DNA from: an uncultured Anaerolineaceae bacterium
GTDB lineage: Bacteria; Chloroflexota; Anaerolineae; Anaerolineales; Anaerolineaceae
Assembly (NCBI GenBank): GCA_937897615.1
Contig: CALCNO010000148.1
Span: 1-22,406 of the forward strand
Reading direction: 5' to 3'
Length of the DNA: 22,406 nucleotides
The notes under the pieces are model-generated. The model worked only from the letters and a program-made list of their open reading frames with translations, was not told the origin of the DNA and ran no database searches. Below are positions 15,067 through 22,335 of the stretch, in pieces. Made by a program: the position numbers and the translations under genes. Numbering within the stretch: the first letter of the stretch is position 1; each line of letters starts with the position of its first letter.

Positions 15067-16692
15067 TTAGGGTTCAAAAGTGATGTCGTCTACGTAGTAG
15101 GTGCCGGCCCAGTAAAGGGACAACTGCACCTTGTCGATCTTGCTCAGGTCAATGGTGGTGTAGGCAGCCAGGTTGATGCACAGCTGCGTCCAGTCGTTGG
15201 CGGCAGTCTTGGGGTTAGTGCCTCCCAGGGCATTGTCAGTCCACACTTCTTCACTGGCGCCGCTGGCATCAAAGAGCTTGACACCCACAGTGTTATCGGC
15301 GACCTTGCCCTCGTGTTCGGAGGTGTCGTAGATCCAGAAGCACACCTTGCTGTAGGGCAGCGCATCAAATGGGCGCGGTTCGGGGTAAGCGCCAAAGGCG
15401 TGCCACTCCCCGGTATCAAAGGTTTCTTTGAGGGAGGAAGCGCCGCCGTGGAAGATATCGGTTGCCAGGCTCAGGTTGGCCTGGTAATCGGCGTAGTAGG
15501 TGTCTTCCTTCTCAAAGTCCTGGACCACTGCAGCTTCGCTGGCAGCCTCAACGGTGCCAAAGGCCTGAATATCATCCACGTAGTAGGTGCCGGCCCAGTA
15601 AACAGAGAATTGCACCTTGGTGATCTTGCTCAGGTCAACGGTGGTGAAAGCGGCCAGGTTGATGCACATCTGCGTCCAGGTGCTGGGGGCAGTCTTGGGG
15701 TTGGTGCCGGCCAGGGTATTGTCGGTCCATACTTCCTCATTGGCGGTTTCGTCAAAGAGTTTAACGCCCACTGTGTTATCGGCAACCTTGCCCTCGTGCT
15801 CCGAGGTGTCGTAGATCCAGAAGCACAGTTTGTTGAACTTGGAGAGATCAATGGGATTGGGGTTGGGGTAAGCGCCAAAGGCGTGCCATTCACCGGTATC
15901 AAAGGTTTCCATCAATGAAGAGGCGCCGCCGTGGAAGATTTCGGTGGACAGGCTCAGGTTGGCCTGATAGTCGGAGTAGTAACTATCTTCCGCTTCAAAC
16001 CCCTGCACATTGACGGCGTACATCTTGTCGCCGGCGCCGGCAGTGGGGGCGGGGGCTTCGGCATCAGCAGGCAGCAGGGTGATATCGTCGAAGGAGTAGA
16101 CACCAGCCCAGTACATGGTGAACTCTATCTTTTCGACTTTTGTCTGGTCAATGCCGGTGAACGAGATCAGGTTCATGCACATCGGCACCCAGGAATTGAG
16201 GCGCGTCTTGGGGTTGGCGCCCACACCTTCATTATCGCTGTAGCGCTGCACCTTGGCACCGCTTGCATCGATGAGGGTGACGCCAACAGTGTTGGCCGCC
16301 ATGCCGTTGTTGAAGGCGGTGGTGTCGTAGACCCAGAAGCACACCCGGTTGTAGGGGGTCAGATCCACTGGGGCAGTGCTCAGGTTGACGCCCACGGTAT
16401 GCCACTCACCGGCCGAGCTTTCGCTCTTCAGAGATTTGGTGCCGGTGTAGGCCATATCGCCCAGGCTGGCGGTAGTGCTATCGCCATCGGTATAGGGCGT
16501 AGCGCTGGTCTCAAAGTCCTGAATGACCGTAGCGATGGCAGCCATGGTTGGCTCTTCGGTGGGGGCGGTGGTCGGAACCTCGGTGGCAACTGTGGTGGGG
16601 GTTGCGCCGCCGCAGGCAGAGAGCGCCAGCGCCATGATCACCACCAGCGCGATGAGCTGCCAGTACACGTGTGTGTTGCTTAACTTTTTCAT
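15067..16692 (-). CDS. Lipoprotein with three tandem carbohydrate-binding-like modules
   Basis: A 541-aa protein with no enzymatic domain. Residues 1-27 are a lipoprotein signal (LALSAC, Cys27), followed by a Thr/Pro/Glu linker to about residue 52. Three ~150-residue repeats follow, at about 57-208, 227-375 and 390-541. Each starts with a (Q)DFE/GFE motif and contains GEWH, CFW(V/I)YDT, NTVGV.L.D, a W-x-x-(M/L)-C-x-N-L motif and YWAG.Y..DDI. The E near the start and the DD near the end fit the Ca2+ site common in beta-sandwich carbohydrate-binding modules. Two Cys per repeat could form a disulfide. A related module ends the neighbouring GH30. The likely role is a surface glycan-capture protein. 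The ATG at 16692 is set by AAAGGAG. Family number not recognised. Confidence 0.8.
   Translation of the reverse strand: MKKLSNTHVYWQLIALVVIMALALSACGGATPTTVATEVPTTAPTEEPTMAAIATVIQDFETSATPYTDGDSTTASLGDMAYTGTKSLKSESSAGEWHTVGVNLSTAPVDLTPYNRVCFWVYDTTAFNNGMAANTVGVTLIDASGAKVQRYSDNEGVGANPKTRLNSWVPMCMNLISFTGIDQTKVEKIEFTMYWAGVYSFDDITLLPADAEAPAPTAGAGDKMYAVNVQGFEAEDSYYSDYQANLSLSTEIFHGGASSLMETFDTGEWHAFGAYPNPNPIDLSKFNKLCFWIYDTSEHEGKVADNTVGVKLFDETANEEVWTDNTLAGTNPKTAPSTWTQMCINLAAFTTVDLSKITKVQFSVYWAGTYYVDDIQAFGTVEAASEAAVVQDFEKEDTYYADYQANLSLATDIFHGGASSLKETFDTGEWHAFGAYPEPRPFDALPYSKVCFWIYDTSEHEGKVADNTVGVKLFDASGASEEVWTDNALGGTNPKTAANDWTQLCINLAAYTTIDLSKIDKVQLSLYWAGTYYVDDITFEP
15070..16014 (-). repeat. Near-identical tandem modules 2 and 3 (DNA and protein level)
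   Basis: The segments 15070-15525 (module 3) and 15568-16014 (module 2) share long identical stretches, for example TACGTAGTAGGTGCCGGCCC near 15090 and again near 15580. The protein segment TSEHEGKVADNTVGVKLFD is identical in both. The similarity at DNA level points to a recent intragenic duplication. Confidence 0.85.
16069..16524 (-). repeat. Divergent first module of the tandem array
   Basis: This copy encodes the same domain pattern (DFE, GEWH, CFWVYDT, NTVGV, MCMNL, YWAG, DDI) but differs clearly from modules 2 and 3. It lacks the HGGASSL and TSEHEGKVAD sequences those two share. It is an older copy, and in several positions closer to the GH30 module (16777-17235). Confidence 0.75.
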
Positions 16693-16734
16693 CTTGCTTC
16701 TCCTTTCAGGCAAATAGGTTTACAAAAATCATCA

Positions 16735-16762
16735 CTGCGGCGCGCTGGGATCACTGCCGCAG
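16735..16762 (-). promoter_or_regulatory. Terminator-like stem-loop between GH30 and the modular lipoprotein
   Basis: CTGCGGC (16735-16741) pairs perfectly with GCCGCAG (16756-16762). On the transcribed minus strand a five-T run follows a few bases later (A run at 16723-16727). The short stem and offset T-run suggest partial termination rather than a complete stop, since the next gene has no obvious promoter of its own in the 81-bp gap. Confidence 0.45.
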
Positions 16763-16773
16763 AAAACGACCAA

Positions 16774-18798
16774 TTATGGAGCGCGGCCTGCTACGCTCAC
16801 ATCATCAAAGTATGCTGTCCCGGCCCAGTAGGTTTCGAACTCGATGCTGGCAATGCTAGTAAGATCCACCTGGCTGTACACCGAAAGGTCCAGGCACATT
16901 TGCACCCATTGATTGCGCACGGTGTGCGGGTTATCTCCGGCGCCGGGGTTGTCCGTCCAGATCTCTTCGTCGCGCCCGCCGCTGTCAATAAGGTTGACGC
17001 CGATGGTGTTACTGGCGCTGCCATCATCACCGCTGGTGGTGTCGTTGACCCAGAAGCACAACTTTTCAAAACCTGCCAGGTTGAGCGGCTGGGCAAAATC
17101 GGCCCCCACGATGTGCCACTCACCGGAGGGACTCTGGCTTTTCAGCGCGGCCTGGCCGCTGTGAGCAATATTCGCCAGGCTGGCCTGTGCGTTCTGGGAA
17201 TCGAAGATGTTGGGATTGTCCTCAAAATCCAGCAGGGTGCCTTCTGCCGGTATGCTGCCGGCATTGAGGGTTGGGCGCGGTGTGGGCAGCACCGCAGCCG
17301 CCGGGGTGACCGTGGCAGCCGCCTGAACGCCGGCGCTCCATTTGAAAGTAACTATGCCACCTGCCGGCAGGTGGTAGGGGAAGAACTTGCCATTCCACGC
17401 CACATTGAAATCAACCGCCGAATCTGACTGGACGATCAGCACCAGGCTGCCATCCGGGTTAAGGAAGGCCACATTTTGCGGTACGCCCGACCCGCCGGTG
17501 GAGAAGACTCGGTAAGCACCGGGGTCCACAAACTTGGTCAGGTGGCCGAGCGCGTAATATTCTTCGTTGTAAGTGATCTTGCCGCTGCGGGTATCAATGG
17601 TGACGACCCCGCGGCAGTCGCCGCAGCCACCGTTTTGTGGGCCGGCTTCCTGATCCAGTGCTAAATTCCACAGCAGCACAGATTTGCCCCAGTTGCGGAA
17701 GTTGCCGATCACCAGGTTCTTCATGTTCCAGTTGAGGTTGTCGCCAAAATTCGGCGCCCAGTCTCCGCCGGAGCACTCCGTGAACCAGATGCCCTTTTGC
17801 GGATAGGCGTCATGAACCTTGGACTGAGCAGAGACATCACCACCGTAGCAGTGAAATGCTACGCCGTCCACGTAGTTGGCGGCAGCCGCGTCGGCCAGTA
17901 CCGCCAGCGGATAATCGGCCAGGTCCCAGTTGTGGTCAAAGATGATGATCTTGGTATCCAGGCCGGCGGCTTTGAACGCCGGGCCGAGGTAATCCCGCAC
18001 GAAGGCTTGCTGGTCTTTGGCAGACATGTACATGGTGGGGTAGCCCTCGGTGGCGTAGAGCGGTTCGTTTTGCGGGGTAATGGCGTCGATCTTCAGGCCT
18101 TCGGTTGCGTATGCCTGCACAAATTTGACATGATATTGGGCAAAGTCAGCAAAGAATTCCGGCAGCAGGGAAGAGCCGTGGAACTGGCTGTTCTTTTTCA
18201 TCCATGCCGGCGGACTCCAGGGGGAACCCATCAGGCCGAGCTGCGGATTGAGATGTGCGGCAAGTTTGAGGGCCGGGATGATGTATTCCTTGTCGTAGGC
18301 AATGCTAAAATCTTCCAGGCCAGGGTCGGTCTGGCCAGAGACCAGGTCATCGTAGGAGTAATCCTTGAGGGCAAAATCTGAGGCACCCATCGGCAGGCGC
18401 AGATAGCTAATGCCGATGCCGCTGCCCTCGCGGGTAAAGAGGTTGCGCATCAGGCTCTGGCGCGCGGCCTCATCGAGGCTCTTCATGATGAGCCAGGCGG
18501 AGGAATCCGTCATGGCGGCACCGGCGCCGGCAAACTGCTGGTAAAGGGTTGTGGCATCCACGGTGATGGTGGCGCCGGAAACCGGCCGCCCTGGCGTAAA
18601 ACCCAGGACCGGCTCGTCGCTGAGCAGTTTACTCTTGTCACCCAGGGTGAGCCACGCCTGGATGTAATTGTCGGAGGGAGTCAAATTGGTTTGAATAGAT
18701 GTAGGTGTCATGGCAGGTAGGGGGGTACAGGCAACGAACAGGGCCGCCAGCATGGCGGTGCAAAGGATTCGAAAAGCCACAGTCGGGTGCGGATTCAT
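16774..18798 (-). CDS. Secreted GH30 beta-glycanase lipoprotein with C-terminal binding module
   Basis: A 674-aa lipoprotein (lipobox LFVAC, Cys24). The catalytic (beta/alpha)8 domain spans about 60-400, with a beta-domain to ~485. Acid/base Glu245 lies in ITPQNEP and nucleophile Glu341 in WFTECSGGDW. FAGAGAAMTDSSAWL and MGSPWSPPAWMK are further GH30 hallmarks. The TECSGGDW context favours the glucosylceramidase/endo-beta-1,6-glucanase side of GH30. An Ala/Pro linker (~488-520) leads to one copy (522-674) of the module repeated in the next gene. The ATG overlaps the GH35 stop (ATGA) with AAAGG seven bases upstream. With the GH16 enzyme it could open a branched beta-1,3/1,6-glucan. A beta-1,6-galactanase role is possible. 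Confidence 0.9.
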   Translation of the reverse strand: MNPHPTVAFRILCTAMLAALFVACTPLPAMTPTSIQTNLTPSDNYIQAWLTLGDKSKLLSDEPVLGFTPGRPVSGATITVDATTLYQQFAGAGAAMTDSSAWLIMKSLDEAARQSLMRNLFTREGSGIGISYLRLPMGASDFALKDYSYDDLVSGQTDPGLEDFSIAYDKEYIIPALKLAAHLNPQLGLMGSPWSPPAWMKKNSQFHGSSLLPEFFADFAQYHVKFVQAYATEGLKIDAITPQNEPLYATEGYPTMYMSAKDQQAFVRDYLGPAFKAAGLDTKIIIFDHNWDLADYPLAVLADAAAANYVDGVAFHCYGGDVSAQSKVHDAYPQKGIWFTECSGGDWAPNFGDNLNWNMKNLVIGNFRNWGKSVLLWNLALDQEAGPQNGGCGDCRGVVTIDTRSGKITYNEEYYALGHLTKFVDPGAYRVFSTGGSGVPQNVAFLNPDGSLVLIVQSDSAVDFNVAWNGKFFPYHLPAGGIVTFKWSAGVQAAATVTPAAAVLPTPRPTLNAGSIPAEGTLLDFEDNPNIFDSQNAQASLANIAHSGQAALKSQSPSGEWHIVGADFAQPLNLAGFEKLCFWVNDTTSGDDGSASNTIGVNLIDSGGRDEEIWTDNPGAGDNPHTVRNQWVQMCLDLSVYSQVDLTSIASIEFETYWAGTAYFDDVSVAGRAP
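16777..17235 (-). repeat. GH30-attached copy of the binding-like module
   Basis: This ~153-codon segment encodes LLDFED, GEWHIVG, LCFWVNDT, NTIGVNLID, MCLDL and YWAGTAYFDDV. It keeps both conserved Cys, the Trp of GEWH, and the start and end acidic residues found in the three modules of the neighbouring lipoprotein. It is joined to the catalytic part by a flexible linker. Confidence 0.8.
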
Positions 18799-20930
18799 TT
18801 GGTGGCCTTTCTGGCACGTTTTTCGGGCAGCAGGCTGCCCACCCAGGTGCCTATCTGGGCAAAATCGCCGGGGGTATCCAACCCCACTGCTTGCCCATCC
18901 AGGCTGCACTGAGGCGAAACTGCGTGCCCCAGGTAGGCATTGCAGCCCTTGATGATGGCTGCGCTGATCTTGCCGTCCTCAATGCGCAGCAGCGCGCCGC
19001 CCGAAGGCGCAGCAGAAACCACAATGCGTTGCATACGCGCGCCAATGGGCAGGGTCACATCCATATGCGGGCGCCCGTGCGCCGGGATGAGTAAAGTGAC
19101 AAAATGCACATCGTGCCGGGGGTGAGAACGCACCCAGACATCCGCCTGGCTGCCTGCCAGGCGCGGACGGGGTTCCGCCGCCAGCAGGGTTGCATAGCCC
19201 CCCTCCGGCATGGCCGCTAATTTGGCTCGCTGCTGCCACAGGATTTCACAGGGGGCACCGGTTTCATCAAGCTGCGGTACACGTTCCAAAAAGACAAGCC
19301 TGCCGCTGTTCTGCACATAATCAACCAGTTTCTGCTGTGTACTGGCTTCCATCCGCTCGCCGCCTGCCAAAATGAGGAAGTGGTAAGCGTGCAGCTCTGC
19401 TGCGCTGGCCGTTTGCAGGTTGGCGATGCCGTAATCCAGGTGCAGCGCACGCATCTGTTTTTGAAATTCTTTCAGGTAGTTGCCGTGGCGCGGGGCATGG
19501 CGGTCATGTTCCGGCGACCAGACGGCCACACGCGCGTGCGGCAGGTACAGGCCCCATGCTACGGGCTGCACCGGCCGGCAATCCAGGAACTCTACGCCGT
19601 ATTCGCTAAAGAATTTTGCCATCCAGCGCACGATCTCGGCTTTGGGGGTCAATGCGCCTTCGGCGCTGATGGGGGCGGCATCGGGGTAGGGCACCTTTTT
19701 GAGGACCTCAATGTTGGCGTCGGCATGGGCCGTACCCACCCCGGTGTAAATGTTGAAGCCGGTGGCACCGCTGTTGAGCACGGAAAGTGTCTGATAGAAA
19801 CTGGTGGAGGCATCCACATAAGCCGGGTCGTAGAGTTCGGCAAAACCCCAGTTCTCTTCCATATTGGGGCCGGCGTAGCGTTTTGCCGTCAACTGGTAGC
19901 GGTCAAAGGCGGAAGGGCTGGCTGAAACATCCCCCACCCAGTTGGTAAAGCCGTAATGCACACCCTGCCAGCGCTCCGGTTCCACGCGGGTGAGCCAGGC
20001 ATCCAGCCCAAAGTGGGTTTCCAGCGGTGGATTCTGGTTGATGATGACGGGCAGGGTGGTACCAAGGGGGGTGAACCACTCCCGGAAGATTTCAGCCATG
20101 TAAGCTGCTTCAAAATCGCCCCAGTCTTCGAGCTGGCGTGTTTGCTGCGGCGGCAGCGGAAAAGAAACATCTCGCGGCGGGATGGCCTGATCCCAGCTTT
20201 TGATCTGCGTGCCGTGCAAGCAGTTATAGGAATCAATGGAGCCGTAGGCGCTGTGCAAAAAGTCGTAATAACGAGAGAGTGCCGACGGGCTGTAATCGTA
20301 TTCCCAGGGGGCGTGCTGCCCGTTAGAGTAGATGCCCTCGTTGCCCACCTGGATAGCCACAATTGGCCCGCCGGGCGCCTGGTAAGGGCGGATCACAGCC
20401 TCGCCAACGCTGTGCAGCCATGCGCGGCACAGGCGCAAAAACTCCGGCGCAAAAGGTGCCGGCAGCGGCCAGGCCTGCACGGATTTGCCATCCGGCGCCA
20501 GGCGGGCGCCGGCCCAGTTCACTGCTTCATTGTCTGCGTTGAGTAGAGGCTCGATGAGCGGGTTGTGGAGCGGGCACACCCAATCTGGCATACCGCCGTA
20601 ATTGAGTTCGGCATGGATGAACGGCCCTGGCTTGGCCACCACCAGCAGTTCCAGTTCGGCGCAGAGAGCAAAAAAACCAAGCACATTGCGGTTGGTGGCA
20701 GTGACCCCATTAAAATCCGGGGCCGTGTCTTGCTGCGGCTGGTGATGCCGCCAGGGAATGTAGGCGGTGATCACTTCTATGCCCAGAGCTTTCAGGCTGG
20801 CGAGGCGATCCTTCCAGTTGGCGGGATCGTCGCGGTAATAGGGGTAGTCCGCGCTGACGAGCAAACGCGGCTGCCCATCAATGTGGACGATGCCGTTGCG
20901 AAGCGAGAGAAGGGGGAAAGACTTTTTCAC
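18795..20930 (-). CDS. Glycoside hydrolase family 35-type beta-galactosidase (cytoplasmic)
   Basis: A 711-aa enzyme without a signal peptide. The N-terminal TIM barrel has the GH35-like block PGPFIHAELNYGGMPDW (about 101-117), acid/base Glu198 in AIQVGNEG and probable nucleophile Glu358 in NMEENWGF. The usual GH35 acid/base motif is Q-V-E-N-E-Y-G; here Gly-Asn-Glu-Gly replaces it. A central region with LILAGGERM resembles the trimerisation/GATase-like domain of related clan-A galactosidases, followed by beta-rich C-terminal segments. The start is GTG, 9 bp after the ROK stop, with no good ribosome-binding site, so translational coupling is likely. It may remove terminal galactose or another beta-linked sugar from imported oligosaccharides. 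Confidence 0.75.
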   Translation of the reverse strand: MKKSFPLLSLRNGIVHIDGQPRLLVSADYPYYRDDPANWKDRLASLKALGIEVITAYIPWRHHQPQQDTAPDFNGVTATNRNVLGFFALCAELELLVVAKPGPFIHAELNYGGMPDWVCPLHNPLIEPLLNADNEAVNWAGARLAPDGKSVQAWPLPAPFAPEFLRLCRAWLHSVGEAVIRPYQAPGGPIVAIQVGNEGIYSNGQHAPWEYDYSPSALSRYYDFLHSAYGSIDSYNCLHGTQIKSWDQAIPPRDVSFPLPPQQTRQLEDWGDFEAAYMAEIFREWFTPLGTTLPVIINQNPPLETHFGLDAWLTRVEPERWQGVHYGFTNWVGDVSASPSAFDRYQLTAKRYAGPNMEENWGFAELYDPAYVDASTSFYQTLSVLNSGATGFNIYTGVGTAHADANIEVLKKVPYPDAAPISAEGALTPKAEIVRWMAKFFSEYGVEFLDCRPVQPVAWGLYLPHARVAVWSPEHDRHAPRHGNYLKEFQKQMRALHLDYGIANLQTASAAELHAYHFLILAGGERMEASTQQKLVDYVQNSGRLVFLERVPQLDETGAPCEILWQQRAKLAAMPEGGYATLLAAEPRPRLAGSQADVWVRSHPRHDVHFVTLLIPAHGRPHMDVTLPIGARMQRIVVSAAPSGGALLRIEDGKISAAIIKGCNAYLGHAVSPQCSLDGQAVGLDTPGDFAQIGTWVGSLLPEKRARKATK

Positions 20931-20939
20931 AGAGGTTGG

Positions 20940-22154
20940 CTATCGGTTGAATTTCTCATTGAGAGTGAGGAATTCCTCCAGCACAAGGCAGGCTGCGCCG
21001 GTACAGATGGCATCCTGGCCGAACTGGCACAGGCCAATTTGCAGCCGCTCGGAGGAAGAGGGGAGTGCGTATTCCTTGATGAACTGGATGATGTCTTCCA
21101 AAATGGCCTCGCCCACCAGCATTCCCACCCAGCCGCCGATGACGATCTTTTCAGGATTGAAGAGATTGACGAGGTTAGCAATGCCTGCCCCCAGCGCCTG
21201 TGAGGTGCTTTCAAATACCTGGCAGGCCAGCGGGTCTTTCTGGCGGTAGGCCTGCAGCAGCTGGTTCATAGAGGCGATCTCGTCGCCGGCGGGCAGGGGA
21301 TGCTGCGGCGCGAGTTCATTATAGGTGGCGATGATGCCCGGCGCACCCGCGTAGCTCTCCAGACAGCCGTTGCTGCCGCAGCGGCAGGCACGGCCATTCA
21401 ATTCGATCTTGGTGTGTCCCCATTCGCCGGCCGAGTTGGTGGCGCCGCGGTAGAGCGCACCTTTGGTGATGATGCCCGCACCGATGCCGGTACCCAGCAG
21501 GATCACGGCCAGTTCCTGCACGCCGCGCCCGGCGCCAAAGCGGGACTCTGCCAGCGCCATTGCCTTTGCGCCGTTGTCAATGTACACGGGCAGCCCCAGG
21601 CGTTCTTCCAGCATCTTGAGCAGGCCGATAGACTTCCAGGCCCAGATAGGCGCGGCCACGTTCACCTGCCCGTCATGCTCTACCACCCCGGGTACGCCAA
21701 TGCCCACGCCGATGATGCTCTCGCGGCGGATGCCGCTGCTGGCAACCAGTTTCTCCAGGTTGGCGGCAATGATCTCTACGTATTTTTTTGGTTTATCGGC
21801 GGTATCGCCATTGAACAGGATGGGTTCGCGGGAGGTGCCGAGTTTGTTGAGGGTGAGGTCAAAAAGCTCAAGCTGCACGTGCGTCTCGCCCAGATCAATG
21901 CCCACCAGATACCCGTATTCCGGGTTGATGGTGAGGATGGTACGCGGGCGCCCGCCCAGCGATTCTTCTACTCCTTTTTCGATGAGCACGCCATCCTTGA
22001 TCATCTCGCTGGTCATGTTGGTGACGGTGCTGGGGCTCAGGTCGGCGCGGCTGCTAAGGTCCAGGCGGCTCATGGAGCCGTTCAGGTAAATGGTGCGCAG
22101 AATGACCTGATAGTTCAGCCTGCGCAGATCAACTGTACGTCGGGGAGTGAGCAT
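20940..22154 (-). CDS. ROK-family transcriptional repressor
   Basis: A 404-aa regulator. Residues 10-60 form a winged helix-turn-helix (SRLDLSSRADLSPSTVTNMTSEMIKDGVL). The ROK sugar-binding domain starts at GIDLGETHVQ (about 85-94). The zinc site is intact: His247 in GEWGHT, then Cys257, Cys259 and Cys264 in CRCGSNGC. In the region where ROK kinases have the catalytic Asp (E-N-D-A-N), this protein reads DNGAK, so a kinase role is unlikely and pure repressor function fits. The ATG at 22154 is preferred to a longer frame because AAAGG lies seven bases upstream and the promoter lies within the extension. It is first in the operon, probably autoregulates, and is released by a sugar from the imported glycan. 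Confidence 0.92.
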   Translation of the reverse strand: MLTPRRTVDLRRLNYQVILRTIYLNGSMSRLDLSSRADLSPSTVTNMTSEMIKDGVLIEKGVEESLGGRPRTILTINPEYGYLVGIDLGETHVQLELFDLTLNKLGTSREPILFNGDTADKPKKYVEIIAANLEKLVASSGIRRESIIGVGIGVPGVVEHDGQVNVAAPIWAWKSIGLLKMLEERLGLPVYIDNGAKAMALAESRFGAGRGVQELAVILLGTGIGAGIITKGALYRGATNSAGEWGHTKIELNGRACRCGSNGCLESYAGAPGIIATYNELAPQHPLPAGDEIASMNQLLQAYRQKDPLACQVFESTSQALGAGIANLVNLFNPEKIVIGGWVGMLVGEAILEDIIQFIKEYALPSSSERLQIGLCQFGQDAICTGAACLVLEEFLTLNEKFNR

Positions 22155-22206
22155 GTCTTTGCCTTTGGGCTTACCGAGGAATGAAGACCCTGCAATGTAC
22201 CTACTT

Positions 22207-22235
22207 ATTTTATAACTTAAATTAAGTCTTGTCAA
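22207..22235 (-). promoter_or_regulatory. Promoter of the ROK/glycan operon
   Basis: On the minus strand a perfect -35 TTGACA (22235-22230) and a 5/6 -10 TAAAAT (22212-22207) are separated by exactly 17 bp. They lie about 50 bp before the ROK start codon, in the only AT-rich intergenic stretch of the block. It is probably the main promoter for the 15-gene operon. Confidence 0.8.
22215..22227. promoter_or_regulatory. Candidate ROK operator (13-bp palindrome in promoter spacer)
   Basis: ACTTAA-A-TTAAGT is a perfect inverted repeat centred at 22221. It lies wholly between the -35 and -10 elements, where a bound repressor would block RNA polymerase. No second copy was found by eye in the window, so control would act at this single point. 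Confidence 0.55.
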
Positions 22236-22283
22236 TATTGATACTTGCGTCTTTCGGAAACTGAATATGCACCTGAAAACGCA

Positions 22284-22313
22284 ACAACCCTGTGAACTGC
22301 CTCACAGGGTTGT
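22284..22313 (-). terminator. Stem-loop terminator of the upstream minus-strand gene
   Basis: ACAACCCTGTGA (22284-22295) pairs perfectly with TCACAGGGTTGT (22302-22313) around a 6-nt loop. It begins 22 bp after the stop of the gene entering from the right. On the minus strand the stem is followed by TGCGTTTTC, a short T-run. It isolates the ROK promoter from upstream transcription. Confidence 0.7.
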
Positions 22314-22335
22314 ATTCATGCCAAAACTTCCGGCC

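Noticed and set aside
15070..16524. CRISPR-like or satellite repeat array
   Set aside because: The repeat unit is about 450-500 bp, in frame and protein-coding, with diverged copies. There are no short direct repeats with unique spacers anywhere in the window.
14902..16683. Two long plus-strand open frames antisense to the modular lipoprotein, showing repeated motifs such as HVVGAGPV
   Set aside because: The repeats are the shadow of the tandem modules on the coding strand. There is no ribosome-binding site or domain support.
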